Translations under genes and position numbers: made by a program | Part shown: piece by piece, positions 42,819 through 54,639 of the stretch | Numbering within the stretch: position 1 is the stretch's first letter | How the letters are laid out: every line of letters begins with the position of its first letter | The notes under the pieces: model-generated | Told to the model about the DNA's origin: nothing | What the model saw: only the letters and a program-made list of their open reading frames with translations | Database searches by the model: none | Source of the DNA: Eleusine coracana subsp. coracana | Taxonomy: Eukaryota; Streptophyta; Magnoliopsida; Poales; Poaceae | Direction of reading: 5' to 3' | DNA: 64,000 nucleotides | Assembly: GCA_032690845.1 (NCBI GenBank) | Contig: CM064424.1 | Span: 33,739,969-33,803,968 of the forward strand

Positions 42819-44505
42819 AGAATGTACTTTATTTTTTTTATAGATAGAGATAGGATGATTTCTGGCTTGCATAGATTAGTATGTTTAATTTTTGTATTAT
42901 GTATTCATTATAAACACAAGTATGTATAGAATCTTGGTCTACTAGAATTGCTTGCTTAGATTGTAATGTTTGTTAGATTTTAGTGGCGTAAAACTTAAGT
43001 ATTCGAATTTATGGTCGGCTACCGATTTACCCCTCCTCTTGGTAGGTCTTTGATCTTTAAAAAAACACATAAAATTTAGTCAATGTCTAACCCACTCAAG
43101 ATAGCTATACGCAAGGGGGGCACTTGAAATGGTGGTTTGGCTTTTCTGAAGGCAAGGATATGACTTATAATGAGTAAGCTTGAGAGGGGTTCGAACTTGA
43201 TATTGTTAGGTTTCCTTTGTGTATTGTTTAATATTGCTTGTATTTATATGGCTTGTTTACTTTTATTGTATATGTAAAAATGCTTGTTGCATGCATCATA
43301 TAGGAAACACAAAGGAGGCTTGTCTCACTTGGAGAAATTTATGCCTCCTGATAAATATGAGAATACATCTCCATAAGTGTGACCAAAGAAAAGCATTATG
43401 CTTCATGCCCATTGATCAAGCTATTATGAACTCCGAGGTTAAACCCACTCATGCAGTTCATGGACTATGGCTCATACATACTCATTTGGCTCTTATTTGC
43501 TTTGGTTCTTATTTGCTTGATTCTTCATTTGGCATTTGTGAAAATTATAAGGCCATAGACAGCCACTATTTGAAAATGAGTATTTGAGAGTTCCCTTCAT
43601 ACTCCAAGTGCAGTGTTTCTTTGGGTGTTAAGTGAGGACACTAGGAAAATTGGAGAAATTTTATTGTTTCAGCGAATTCTTGGTAGTGACCGTACGTCCC
43701 GGTCTGTGCTTTGTGCACAGTGCTTTGGGAGACTGGAAATGGAGACCGGACAAAACTCTCTCTAAGATCGGATAGTCTGCTCTATACCACTTATGTCCAT
43801 CTAGAACCTTGGTTTCCAGAATTCTCGAAGTAACCGGACGGTCCGATCACTATATCTGATCATGTGAGTATGCTTTCAATTTGTGACCGTTGATCTTGCC
43901 TTGATGGATCTTGGCTGTCAGCTAGTATTTTGACCTAGGTCAAAATACAATCCATTGTTCTCTTCCACGTTCACTCCTCTTCGTCACCGACCTGCCCCCC
44001 CCCCCCCCAAGCTCAGTCGCACACCACCACTCCTGCACTCATCTCCGCCAGCGTCATCGCTCGCCCTTGCCTCCAACGCATGCCCACGCAACCCTAGAGA
44101 TGTCGTTTTGCCGCCTGCCGCAAGCAGCCACCAACGCTCTGCCGCCCTCGCCGAGTGGCCCATCATCGCCCTTGCTAGCGCTGCTTGTACCCCTTGCCCA
44201 TGCACACAAGTTGCAGCTCCTCTCCACCTTGCCAAGCTCCACTGATTTGAGCAAAAGTTTGGACTTTTTCCTTTCTCCATTGCTGGCGACCAAAATTTCG
44301 AGCTTTTTCGGCTATCGGTCGAGTGTTCTTCTTAGTTTCCGCTTCAGTGATCTCCAAGGTATCGTGCTTTCCTCCTTTCATCGATTATGCCCTGAAATTC
44401 GAGCAAGTTCCTTAATTGGTGCAATTAGACTAATTGCCCATTCTTTAGTTGCATTAATTAGGTAATTTGGCACAACCTAGTGGTAGTTAATTCCATGATT
44501 GCCTT
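42819..44505. other. Non-coding stretch between element E and LTR F1
   Basis: 42822-42849 completes repeat unit 3. The rest is AT-rich to about 43200, then mixed. Between 43690 and 43855 there are CCGGAC-type short palindromes like those at 25228-25520. 43950-44500 is pyrimidine-rich with a run of 14 C (43995-44008) and reads like an LTR end or leader of another gypsy family. Frames 43219-43587 and 44067-44465 have no domain I recognise. Confidence 0.45.
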
Positions 44506-46470
44506 TGTTGGTGACCCTTAAAACCCAACATCGGCCACCAACCGGTCGGGAAATGCAAGGTAAAGACCAAAGTTTTATGAATATTTGTTTAAACTAATAA
44601 AGCTCCACAAGTTTTGGTGAAATATGTGTTTGCAGGGTCAAAAGGGCCAAAATTATGTAAAAACATGAAGAAACGCCCCGTCGGTTGATTCTGCCTTAAA
44701 ATAGCAGACCGACAGGGTCATAAGAGGCTAAAAACATGGTCTGACAGGGCCATGATGACTGAAATCAGAACCCAGCCGACAGGGTCATATCAGGCTGAAA
44801 TCAGCCACCCGGTGGGTCAAAACAGAGTCGTCATGAGGCTGATCACCCGACCCTGCCAACCCTGCAAAACACTCCAAAACAAGGCCGTTTTCCATTCCCG
44901 GACTAAGGAGGGTAAAATTGGAGAAATAAAGGAGGCATTCATGTGGCATAACTTGGACAAGTCAAAACATGACCCAGAGGGGGTCGGCACCCCAAAGGGG
45001 CTGCCGCCCGGCACAGGCCGCCGCCCGGCCTGCCAGGCCGCCCGGCCTGGGCTTGCCGCCTGGCAGGTTTTGCCGCCCGGCCTGGCCTGCCGCCCGGCCT
45101 GGGTTGGCCACCCAGGGTTACCAGCCCATGAGGCCCATGAGGCTTACCGACCCCAAAACAGAGATTTCGGGGGAAATCGACCAAGGAACCGCCATCAAGA
45201 CAAGATCTGAGCCGTCCGAAGCGAGTCGGTTGGAAACCGACCAAATCCCGTGGCCGCCCGGCCTGGGCTGCCGCCCGGCGGTGCATGCCTCCCGGCATGC
45301 CCGGCCGCCCGACACACATGGCCGCCCGGCGTGGCCCGCCGACCGACGGGGAATTTTTGCCCACCGACTCTCCTCCACCTTGAAGTACCCGCCAACTCTC
45401 CGCCACCTATAAATAGAGGGGGAATTCGACAAAAAAAGAAGATCAAGCAAGTGAAACACATTGGAGTCCATTTCCCACTAGTTTTCTTACTAGTAGAGTA
45501 GGTTAGTTAGTCGGGAGTTAGAGTCTAGTCGAGAGCATCGCTCGGGATTTCGGAAATCGTCTTGGAGTCTTGGTATGAGCTCTCTTGTATCTTTTCTCTT
45601 TTTGTAAGACTTATCCCTATCAATATAATTATCTTTTCCTTTATATATCTTGTCAAGTAATTATCTTTATTTAGTCAATTTCCTCAAGTTACAATTATCG
45701 GGAAAGAACTTTGAAGCATAGTTTATGGGATTCCTGGCTAGGATTTAATTAAGTTTAGTTCTTGAATAGAACTTAGACTTGGTTATTCCCTGGCTATTCT
45801 TCCGCTAGGCCAACGGAAGAATATCTAGTGAGAACGTAGGCGTGGTGCCTAAGTTAACACTAGCTGCTTTTGCATTCGTTCCCACGGGCTGTGTGGTAGG
45901 CGGTAGGTGGTGACAGCCCTGTCCGTCCATTTAGTATTCCACCATGTTCGGTAAGTCTCTAGCAGGGTTGTCTAGCGGTAACGTGCCCACTAGTGTACGA
46001 AGTTTGTTAGCGACCCTATTAGTGGATCGTTGTTGTGCCCCGACGTAATCTTATTGGTGAAAGACTCAAGGTTGTACCATGGATTTGGTGTAAGCACTCA
46101 ACTCGAGTAACTAGGAATTTTGACGCTTGACTTAGATATAATAGGATGATATAATCTTAGGAATTCTAGACTTAGATTCGCTGTCCTCTCGGCTAGCTTA
46201 ACCGATCTCTTCATCTATCTTAGTGTGGATTTCTCCTGTATCACTGCTACCGCTACTATTATTATTGAACATCGTTACCCCCGTCTTTGGTCAGTTGGTA
46301 CAATTCTTATAGTTATATCTTTGTTAAACCAAAATACTCTTATGCCTAGCTTCCCTACGGAAAATAAATATGATACCTTAGAATACTCCCAGGTGAAATG
46401 CTACAATAGATGTTCTTTGCACTTGTGGATTGGTTCACTCTTCTCTTAAAGCATAACAAACATCAAATCA
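44506..46470 (+). repeat. Element F: LTR 1 (1965 bp, Athila-like)
   Basis: Direct repeat of 50319-52284, start TGTTGGTG, end CATCAAATCA. It contains two clusters of CCGCCCGGCC repeats (44985-45110 and 45251-45340) and a TATA box at 45408. The bases after the end (TTGCAAATTATTCC) do not resemble a primer-binding site, unlike those after LTR 2. No matching target duplication was found (GCCTT on the left). Confidence 0.85.
45408..45415 (+). promoter_or_regulatory. Element F: TATA box in LTR 1
   Basis: TATAAATA follows the GC-rich repeat clusters and lies 1.06 kb before the LTR end, the likely transcription start region. The same position in LTR 2 reads TATCAATA, a damaged TATA box. Confidence 0.6.
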
Positions 46471-47156
46471 TTGCAAATTATTCCATCTCTTAACAAGTGA
46501 ATTTGGGCCACACAAATTATTCCATCTCTTAATCATCCACTCTCACCTGGCACTCTATTCACCTAGGCTTTATAGAGGGCAGAACACTCATTGCAAAATT
46601 CTAACTTTGGCCATCCCATCAATCCTTCCTTGCTCCCTATCCTCTCTACTTTTTTCAGAATAATGGAGGTATGCAGTTCACATGGCACCTATTCTAGCAA
46701 AGTGGTCACCAATAATGCGCCCAAGTGGGAGGAAATGACCTGCCGGTCGGCATGGGCTGCCGCCCGGCCATGCCTGCTGGCTAGCAAGGGTTGCCGCCTG
46801 GCATGGCCCACCGGTCGGCCTGGCCACATTGCCCCCCAAGGCTCCCCTTGAGCCTATAAATAGAGGGCTCACTCTCCTTTGGTTCTCCACTCAAAGCATT
46901 CGGCTGAAAACTTCCTCTCCCCCTCACAAACTCTCTCCCTTTGCACTCCTTTCCTCACTCAACTAGCTCTCTCTAGTAAGTGCACTTTGCACTTAGCAAT
47001 AAAAGTGTGCTGCAATAAAACCAATTAGAGAGAATTTGTTGTCACCCTTGCATGTTCGAACGACTAACACTTGGACTACTGACCAAATGACTAACCGCTG
47101 ACCATTATCATCGTACTGTCCTTCGGGTATTGTGTCCAAGTAACCCTTTTACAGGA
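46471..47156 (+). other. Element F: region upstream of the accessory ORF, with a second promoter-like patch
   Basis: The sequence after LTR 1 has a 20-bp direct repeat (CAAATTATTCCATCTCTTAA at about 46475 and 46513). At 46735-46830 a shorter cluster of the CCGCCCGGCC-type repeat recurs, followed by TATAAATA at 46855-46862 and a CT-rich stretch. This copies the promoter layout of the LTR in a diverged form. It may be a fragment of a related LTR, or a separate promoter for the ORF; the two cannot be told apart here. Confidence 0.5.
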
Positions 47157-48664
47157 ATGGCAAATATTTGGAGAGGCCTCTACACTAGGTTCAACAATAG
47201 CAGCAGCAGCTCAAGCCGTGGGAGGCGCACACCAAGTAAGCGCTCGGAAGCAGAGCACTCCAGAGCTTCATATGGGCATGCTACGAGTTATCTCTCGGAC
47301 TCAATGTCCATCTCTGAAGCTCCAATGCAGCGAAGTGTGCAAAATGAAGAGTTTGACAAGTTTATGGAGAGTGAAGAGAATATGGTGTTCAATGATTATG
47401 ACGAGCGAAGCAAGTTCACTGTCATTCGGGACCGGAGTTCACATCCGTGCGCAAGTTCAACCATAACTTCCTCAAGCAAATTGGCGTCTTTGCCGATTTC
47501 GAGTATGCGCTCAACACAACCAGATGGTATGATTTCTACCACCTTGATGATTACGGTTCGAAATGGCTTACCATTGACTTCCTTTGCACCTTAAAAGTCC
47601 TCACCACTCCATCAGACAAATTAGGCACTCTCTACACATTTCGTCTTTTTGGTGAAATCTATGAACGGTCTTTAAAACAAATTAGTACTTACCTTGGTTT
47701 CGACCATAAGGCCATAGTAGACATTGATAAACTTAAAGGTTTCACCCCTCAAGGACTTTGGGCTAAGATAGGAAGTCCCGTCACGGGGTAGGAGCGCACT
47801 AGTGACATTCATAACCCTTCACTCTGTGTAATTCACCGTTTCATCACTCACTACCTCACCCCTCGGGGTGATGTACATTCAGTGAATAGTTTGGACAAAG
47901 CCTATCTTTATGCTGTGATAAAGAAAATTAGAACAAACCCCACTTTCTTTCTCATCAACCATTGGCTCACTCTAGCATTTAAGCAACATGGACCTATCAC
48001 TTTTACACCTTTTGTCACTAGAATTACTAGAAAGGTTGGTGCGCTCCATAGAGCTAGAACAGTTTGTCTCCCTAGTGCTCCCTTGCTAGGGAAGGATCAC
48101 TTTTGGCATGCCCACCTTTTGAAGGAAGAGAACAATAGGTTCTACATGCTTTATCCAGCCCAAGATGCTGAGATAGAATTGCCTAACCCCTAGCTTACCA
48201 TCATTGGTAAAAAGAACTTTCTGTACAATTGGCAAGCTCCCGTGCAGCGTGCACGACACAGTGTTTCAGGGGATAGACCACGAGCAAAGGCTCCTCGAAC
48301 GGGTGCTTCAGGAAGCTCTCAATACCAATGGGAGCAACCACAGTACCCCGAATTTACTAGCTCGTCAACACACTACACTAGCTCATCCCATGAAGAGTTT
48401 GAACCATCATATCCTTATGGGATGGGAAGTTACTATCAACCCCATGGAGGCATAGGAACTTCACGTTCTGCTCGATTCACATCATACAACTTCCCGGAGT
48501 TGGAAGGTGACATGCAATACTTGGCTGCAAACGCTTGTGAGACCAACATACGAACCCAAGAAATACAAGCAGCCATAAGGGATTGGCAAGAATGGCAACA
48601 ACAAACATCGACTTCAGACAAACCTCTCCATGATGGATCAACTGTTCGGCCACTTCAACATTGA
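47157..48664 (+). pseudogene. Element F: Athila-type accessory ORF (frameshift and stops)
   Basis: Pieces in three frames make about 500 residues. Start MANIWRGLYTRFNNSSSSSS with a Ser/Arg-rich N-terminus, then SKFTVIRDRS, a frameshift near 47440-47460, and the core: FADFEYALNTTRWYDFYHLD, YGSKWLTIDFLCTLKVLT, TYLGFDHKAIVDIDKLKGFT. A stop at 47789-47791 interrupts, followed by HNPSLCVIHRFITHYLTPRG, NHWLTLAFKQHGPITFTPFV and GKDHFWHAHLLKEENNRFYM; a second stop comes at 48191. The tail (48242-48664) is Gln/Tyr/Ser-rich. This resembles the ATHILA ORF-1/plant transposon protein type found in Athila-like gypsy elements; its role is unknown. No RT, integrase or protease is present between the LTRs. 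Confidence 0.65.
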
Positions 48665-50318
48665 CTATCAACCACCGCAGTGAATGTCATCCAAGCTTAA
48701 GTCTTGCAAAGACCTAAGCTTGGGGAGGTACGTGAAGTAAGGTACGCCAATTGTCCTACCCTCTCTTCCTATTTTTTTTAGTTAAGTTGTTTTATTTCCT
48801 TTATATATTATAAACAAAAATCCAAAAAGATTTACAATTTTGATAAAATTTATGAAAACCCAAAAATATTTTGCTTTCAAGAAAAACCGTAACAATTTGC
48901 AAAACTAAAAAGAACAAAAAGATTTCCCTTTCCAAATAAAATTGAGAACTTGGTCTCTACATTGCCTATGGAAATGATGAATTGTTGCTGTTAGCTCCCT
49001 GTGAGTCTCAAGTACACAACCTCTACTCTTCATTTTGATGGGTAATGGTAGACCGGCATGATGATAATGCTAGTCTCTCTATGTTTTAGTGGGTGCAAAA
49101 TGGCTAATAAACACTAAGTCTAGTTGTTGGGATTCATGATATAGCATGTTTTGGATGAGTCTATGATCTCCTCTTGATTAGAGTCCAATGATTTCTTTCA
49201 AAACCATGCTGCAATAAAAACCCCCTACTTGGTGTAATTCTTTCCTATGATAAGAAAATTTCCTACCAAGGCCAGATATTAATTATGAACCCACTTTTAT
49301 GCCATCCATGCATGCATTGAGTTTGGTTAGGATTTGATCGTTATGAGGGACTTGCACTTTCAAAGCCAATCATTTTCCTTCGCGTTATCTTTAAGTTCAC
49401 AAACAATCATTCTTGGTTATGCGGTTTCCACATTGGATTCAAGCATCCACTTCACTAAGCATGTTAGCCAAAAATCTCTCCTTTGCGAAAACCTTGATCC
49501 TACAAGAAAGATTTTGGTCCTCCCAAAATAAATGCTCAGAAAAAGTTTGCAAAAATATTTGAACCATTGAACTAGCTTCCCTACACTATGAGAGCTGAAA
49601 AGAAAGAAAAAGAAGAAAAAAAATGAAAAAAAAGTTATCAGCTCTCATAGATGTACAAATGTCAAGTTTCAAGGTTCAATCTTTGAGCAAAATAAAGGAC
49701 CATCCTTTCACTCTACCACAAAAATCTAGTCTTTGTTAAAGATTTTCTCTACTGTGCTAGTCCACTCCTTCGCATGAGTCCATTCTCTCCCTCTCCCCTG
49801 GACATTATTTCCAAATGGTTGGAATCAGAAAGTGCAAAGTCTTTTTGCTAGGACCATCTCTTAACTTAACAAAATATGCGTACTAGATGTGCCATACTAC
49901 CAAGCTTCACATATAAAGCCAAATTTTGTAGAGTATGATGAGCACTTGGTGAGGAAATACACTTTTTGAGAGATGAGAGTCGTAGTGAAAGATTGCACCA
50001 AGAGGGAAAATTTCAATCTTATGCAGCATTACAAAAACTATGGACTTATGATCATGTAGGAGGTTAAAATGACAAAGTCTAAACTAGTTGTTTTGAGTTC
50101 CAACCGCTCATGACAAGGTCATAAAATGCCTAAGAGCCCCACTTACAAGGAGAAAGACTTAGTGATCAACTTGTGCTGGTTTACCATTACCCCTATGTTG
50201 TAGGAGTATGTGTTTGTGCACTTGATCCTTGCAGGGCTCTAATATTGAAGCAACTCCTGATCCATCACTTCCAAGTTTTAATTTGCTTGGGACGAGCAAA
50301 GGTTTAAGCTTGGGGAGG
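48665..50318 (+). other. Element F: 3' non-coding region with two polypurine-like tracts
   Basis: 1.65 kb with no convincing gene. CTAAGCTTGGGGAGGT at about 48715-48730 is repeated almost exactly as TTAAGCTTGGGGAGGT at 50303-50319, the latter directly adjoining LTR 2. Duplicated tracts are also present in element G. Confidence 0.6.
50301..50318 (+). other. Element F: polypurine tract before LTR 2
   Basis: GGTTTAAGCTTGGGGAGG precedes TGTTGGTGG. It shows that LTR 2 is a 3' LTR of the accessory-ORF unit. Confidence 0.75.
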
Positions 50319-52284
50319 TGTTGGTGGTCCTTAAAACCCAACATCGGCCACCAACCGGTCGGGAAATGCAAGGTAACGACCAAAGTTTTACGAATATTTG
50401 TTTAAACTAATAAAGTTCCATGAGTTTTGGTGAAATATGTGTTTGCAGGGTCAAAAGGGCCAAAATTATGTAAAAACATGAAGAAACACCCCGTCGGCCG
50501 ATTCTGCCTTAAAACAGCAGGCCGACCGGGTCATATGAGGCTAAAAATAGGGCCTGACAGGGTCATGATGACTGAAATCAGAACCCAGCCGACAGGGTCA
50601 TATTAGGCTGAAATCAGCCACCCGGTGGGTCAAAACAAAGTCGTCATGAGGCTGATCACCCGACCCTGCCAACCCTACAAAACTCTCCAAAACAAGGCCA
50701 TTTTCCATTCCCGGACTAAGGAGGGTAAAAGTGGAGAAAGAAAGGAGGCATTCATGTGGCATAACTTGGACAAGTCAAAACATGACCCGGAGAGGGTCGA
50801 CACCCGAAAGGGGCTGTTGCCCGGCACAGGCCGTCGCCCGGTCTGCCAGGCCGCCCGGCCTAGGCTTGGCGCCTGGCAGGGTTTGCCGCCGGCCTGGACT
50901 GCCGACCGGCCTGGGTTGGCCACCCAGGGTTACCAGCCCATGAGGCACATGAGGCTTACCGATCCCAAAACGGAGATTTCGGGGGAAACCGACCAAGGAA
51001 CTGCCATCAAGACAAGATCTGGGCCGTCCGAAGCGAGTTGGTTGGAAACTGACCAAATCCCATGGCCGACCGGCCTGGGCTGCCGCCTGGCGGTGCATGC
51101 CGCCCGGCATGCCCGACCGCCCAGCACACGTGGCCACCCGACGTGGCCCGCCACCCGGCTGGGGAATTTTTGCCCATCGACTCTCCTCCACCTTGAAGTA
51201 CCCGCCAAGTCTCCACCACCTATCAATAGAGGGGGAATTCGGCAGAAAAAGAAGATCAAGCAAGTGAAACGCATTCGAGTCCATTTCCGACTACTTTTCT
51301 TACTAGTAGAGTAGGTTAGTTAGTCGGGAGTTAGAGTCTAGTCGAGAGCATCGCTCGGGATTCCAGAAATCATCTCGGAGTCTTGGTATGAGCTCTCTTG
51401 TATCTTTTCTCTTTTTGTAAGACTTATCCCTTATCAATATAATTATCTTTTTCTTTATATATCTTGTCAAGTAATTATCTTTACTTAGTCAATTTCCTTA
51501 AGTCACAATTATCGGGAAAGAACTTTGAAGCATAGTTTACGGGATTCCCGGCTAGGATTTAATTAAGTTTAGTTCTTGAATAGAACTTAGACTTGGTTAT
51601 TCCCTGGCTATTCTTCCGCTAGGCCAACGGAAGAATATCTAGTGAAAATGTAGACGCGGTGTCTAAGTTAACGCTAGCTGGTTTTGCATTCGTCCCCACG
51701 AGCTGTGTGGTAGGCGGCAGGTGGTGACAGCCCTGTCCGTCCATTTAATATTCCACCACGTTTGGGAAGTCTCAAGTAGGGTTGTCTACCGGTAACGTGC
51801 CCACTAGTGTACGAGGTTAGTTACCGACACTATTAGTGGATCGTTTTCGTGCCCCGACGTAAACTTATTGGTGAAATACTTGAGGTTGTACCATGGATTT
51901 GGTGTAAGCACTCAACTCGTGTAACTAGGAATTTTGACGCTTGACTTAGATATAATAGGAAGATATAATCTTTGGAATTCTAGACTTAGACTCGTTGTCC
52001 TCCCTGCTAGCTTAACCGATCTCTTCATCTATCTTAGTGTGGATTTCTCCTATATCACTGCTACCCCTACTAGTATTATTGAACATCCTTACCACTGTCT
52101 TTGGTCAGTTGGTACAATTCTTATAGTTATATCTTTGTTAAACCAAGATACTCTTACGCCTAGCTTCCATGCAGAAAATAAATACGATACCTTGGAATAC
52201 TCCCGGGTGATATGCTACAATAGATGTTCCGTGCGCTTGTGGATTGGTTCACTCTTCTCTTAAAGCATAACAAACATCAAATCA
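50319..52284 (+). repeat. Element F: LTR 2 (1966 bp)
   Basis: Direct repeat of LTR 1 with several percent of differences by eye. The TATA box is altered (TATCAATA at 51221-51228) and the CCGCCCGG clusters are eroded. A purine tract precedes it and a primer-binding-site-like sequence follows, so it lies between two internal regions. Confidence 0.85.
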
Positions 52285-52302
52285 TTTCTGGCGTTGTACC
52301 AA
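52285..52302 (+). other. Element F: degenerate primer-binding site after LTR 2
   Basis: TTTCTGGCGTTGTACCAA resembles the TGGCGCCGTTGCC type of site that follows the 5' LTR in Athila/Tat elements, with changes. It suggests a second internal region starts here. Confidence 0.5.
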
Positions 52303-52622
52303 GGATAGCGATATTGTTGATGCGACGTTAAGAAATGCCAACAGCCTTTTAACTACATGTCTAGGGTTGTCTCCTGTCTAGTCTATAGTTAGATTTATTG
52401 CCAATTATTTGACTGTACAATAGATGACTCACACCAACCACATATAGTCGATGATCACTGTTGTTACTTTGCATATTTGTTTAGTAATCATGTCCTTCAT
52501 TCAATGCTAGGATTTTTATTGCACTTCCTTTCCTAGCGGTGCTTTACTTGTAGATTTATATAGGTTATATACTTATTCTATACCTACCTATGTGCGTGCA
52601 GTGACAACAGTCAGCAATAAAG

Positions 52623-52996
52623 ATGGTAGGATCAGCTCAGGATAAGGGCAAGGGGAAGATGCCAGAGAAGCCCAGAGGCAAGAAGAGGACCAGGCTGGAT
52701 AGAGAGTCTGAGAGAGCCAGGCAGCTAGCTCAGCACCTATAAGCTATGGAGCAGTCACGTAGGACACCTAGATCTTTGAGCATCAGGCAGCCAGACAGTG
52801 AGTTTTAGGGGCTGAGGAGGAGTACCAAGCAGAGGACAGTACCTCAGGGCTTGGCCACATGAGTTGTTCCGCCACCATGGTAACAACGTACTTCGACTTC
52901 TCGTCAGGAGAGGTCATTGACAACTATGGAGCTGGGTTCCTCTAGGCAAGAGGAGTTCTCATTCTAATTCCCATCATAGTTGAGATTATGACAACT
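52623..52996 (+). pseudogene. Element F: start of a gag-like ORF (degenerate)
   Basis: ATG at 52623 opens a very basic frame (MVGSAQDKGKGKMPEKPRGK) with a stop at 52740-52742, after 39 codons; the same frame then has SIRQPDSEF and further stops to about 53000. A Lys/Arg-rich N-terminus with a leader of this length after a 5' LTR is typical of Athila-like gag. No capsid domain, protease or RT follows, so the element is truncated. Confidence 0.4.
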
Positions 52997-52999
52997 GCT

Positions 53000-54639
53000 T
53001 AAGGGGCAGAATTTCTAGTTATCTTGTATATAAATTATTGAACCAAATAGAAGGTGTAGGAGTAGATATCTGAATCCTTAAATCTAAGATCAGTAGTATT
53101 TGGCTTGATTCCTATCTTTTTGTCATCCTGGATATACCATAGCACCTATATGACAAACATAGGTTTGAACTATATGTTACTTTTGTCACTCATTTCTCTC
53201 TTTAGTAGCACAAAATCAAAGCATTCCTTGATGATACAAGGGCCATCCTAAGCCCCAGAGGACATGCTAGATATAAAAGAAATAGTTTATTAACTAGTGT
53301 TCCTATCAAGAGAAAAAATAAGTTTAGTGATAAAGTGCTAATTAAGAGTTGCATTGAAGCTGATGGCTTGACCTTTGTGTGGTACATTAGCATCAGACAC
53401 CAGTAGCTTACATCTATAATAAGATATTGATGCCTTGTTGTCAAGATGTTTATGATGAAGTAACTTATTGTTCTGGTAGCACTACAAGCTGAAAATTGAA
53501 AAGAAGATAGAGTCACAAACAGTCGTAGTGGTTTGTTATAATTTAGAATGCATTGCTTGCTTTCTCTTGTACATGTTTGTATAGCTCTTCTCACCATATT
53601 TTTTTCATAATGAATGAATGATGTGCTTTTTTGCTAAATTAATGTTAACTTGTTCTAATAATTATTTGTGACATTCTTTAACTTTTTTAATGTCTTGAGT
53701 GAATATCTGGTTAACTTGATGTTAGACATAAAATTTGACTCAATAGCCATATTTGATTTTTCTTCATGACCATTGTTTCCACTCGCACAACTTTGTTGGC
53801 AAACAACTCAAGTTGCAGATCCACTTGCTTGATTCAAGGTTTGTGCAAGTCAAAAACCCAAATAAGGTATGTCTGCGCATGAAAAACACAATTTTGTTTT
53901 CTTTCTATTAGCACCTTTATAAGAGAACACATATTTTTTTTCATCTTGATGTTGATTTTGGTGCAAACACTAGGGACATGCACAGATCGGCTAGCGGCAA
54001 GTATTGTGATATTCCAAGTTGAAGCTACTTGAATTTGGCAAACTTAGATATCTATAGCTAAATATTTGGTAGCTCTACATAGAGTATGGATGGAAGGACA
54101 GGTGGAAAATGTATTATGCGAATGCCCATGAACAATGAAAAGCCTTGACAAAAGTTACTTGTGCCTACTTGAGAAGAAAAGCTTATCCTATATTTCATTA
54201 TGTTCAAGCTCTTTGTTAAGATGTATTCATACATTTGTTATTTTAAAATACTATTTTTATAATCATATATTATTTATGCATTTTAATGGTCACTGTTTGA
54301 AAAATCGTATGGCACATGTACATAACTACACGTGTGCTCACTATTGATTCGTATATTAACATTTCATTATAAGATTCTATTACGTGAAAACTAAATATCC
54401 GTAATTATTGTTTTTTGGTCATGATGTTCCTGATCTATCATACGTTAACCCGATTGCTAAATATTCTTGAATATTGTTTCTTGGTCATGATGTTTTTGAT
54501 CTACAATATGTTAACTCGATTGTCTTAAAATATCAACTCATACATGTTATTCTCACTTCCACTTGCAAACTTACCTTTATTAGCTTCTTTCAGATATTCA
54601 AAACCCTCCCTGTTCATGTCTCTTAACATCAGATAAAAA
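53000..54639. other. Unassigned AT-rich stretch
   Basis: 1.6 kb with no domain recognised; longest frame about 130 codons (53202-53597, minus) without features. At 54401-54525 there is a direct duplication of about 66 bp (two copies of GGTCATGATGTTNNTGATCT and neighbours). Parts near the right end may be the tail of element G's LTR. Confidence 0.4.

Noticed and set aside
44067..44465. 132-codon plus frame as a possible gene
   Set aside because: Leu/Ser/Pro-rich translation of a pyrimidine-rich LTR-like stretch; no domain, overlapping frames on both strands.
44501..52289. A simple complete element F with target duplication
   Set aside because: The flanks GCCTT and TTTCT do not match, and the sequence after LTR 2 resembles a primer-binding site, so a simple LTR-internal-LTR insertion does not fit.
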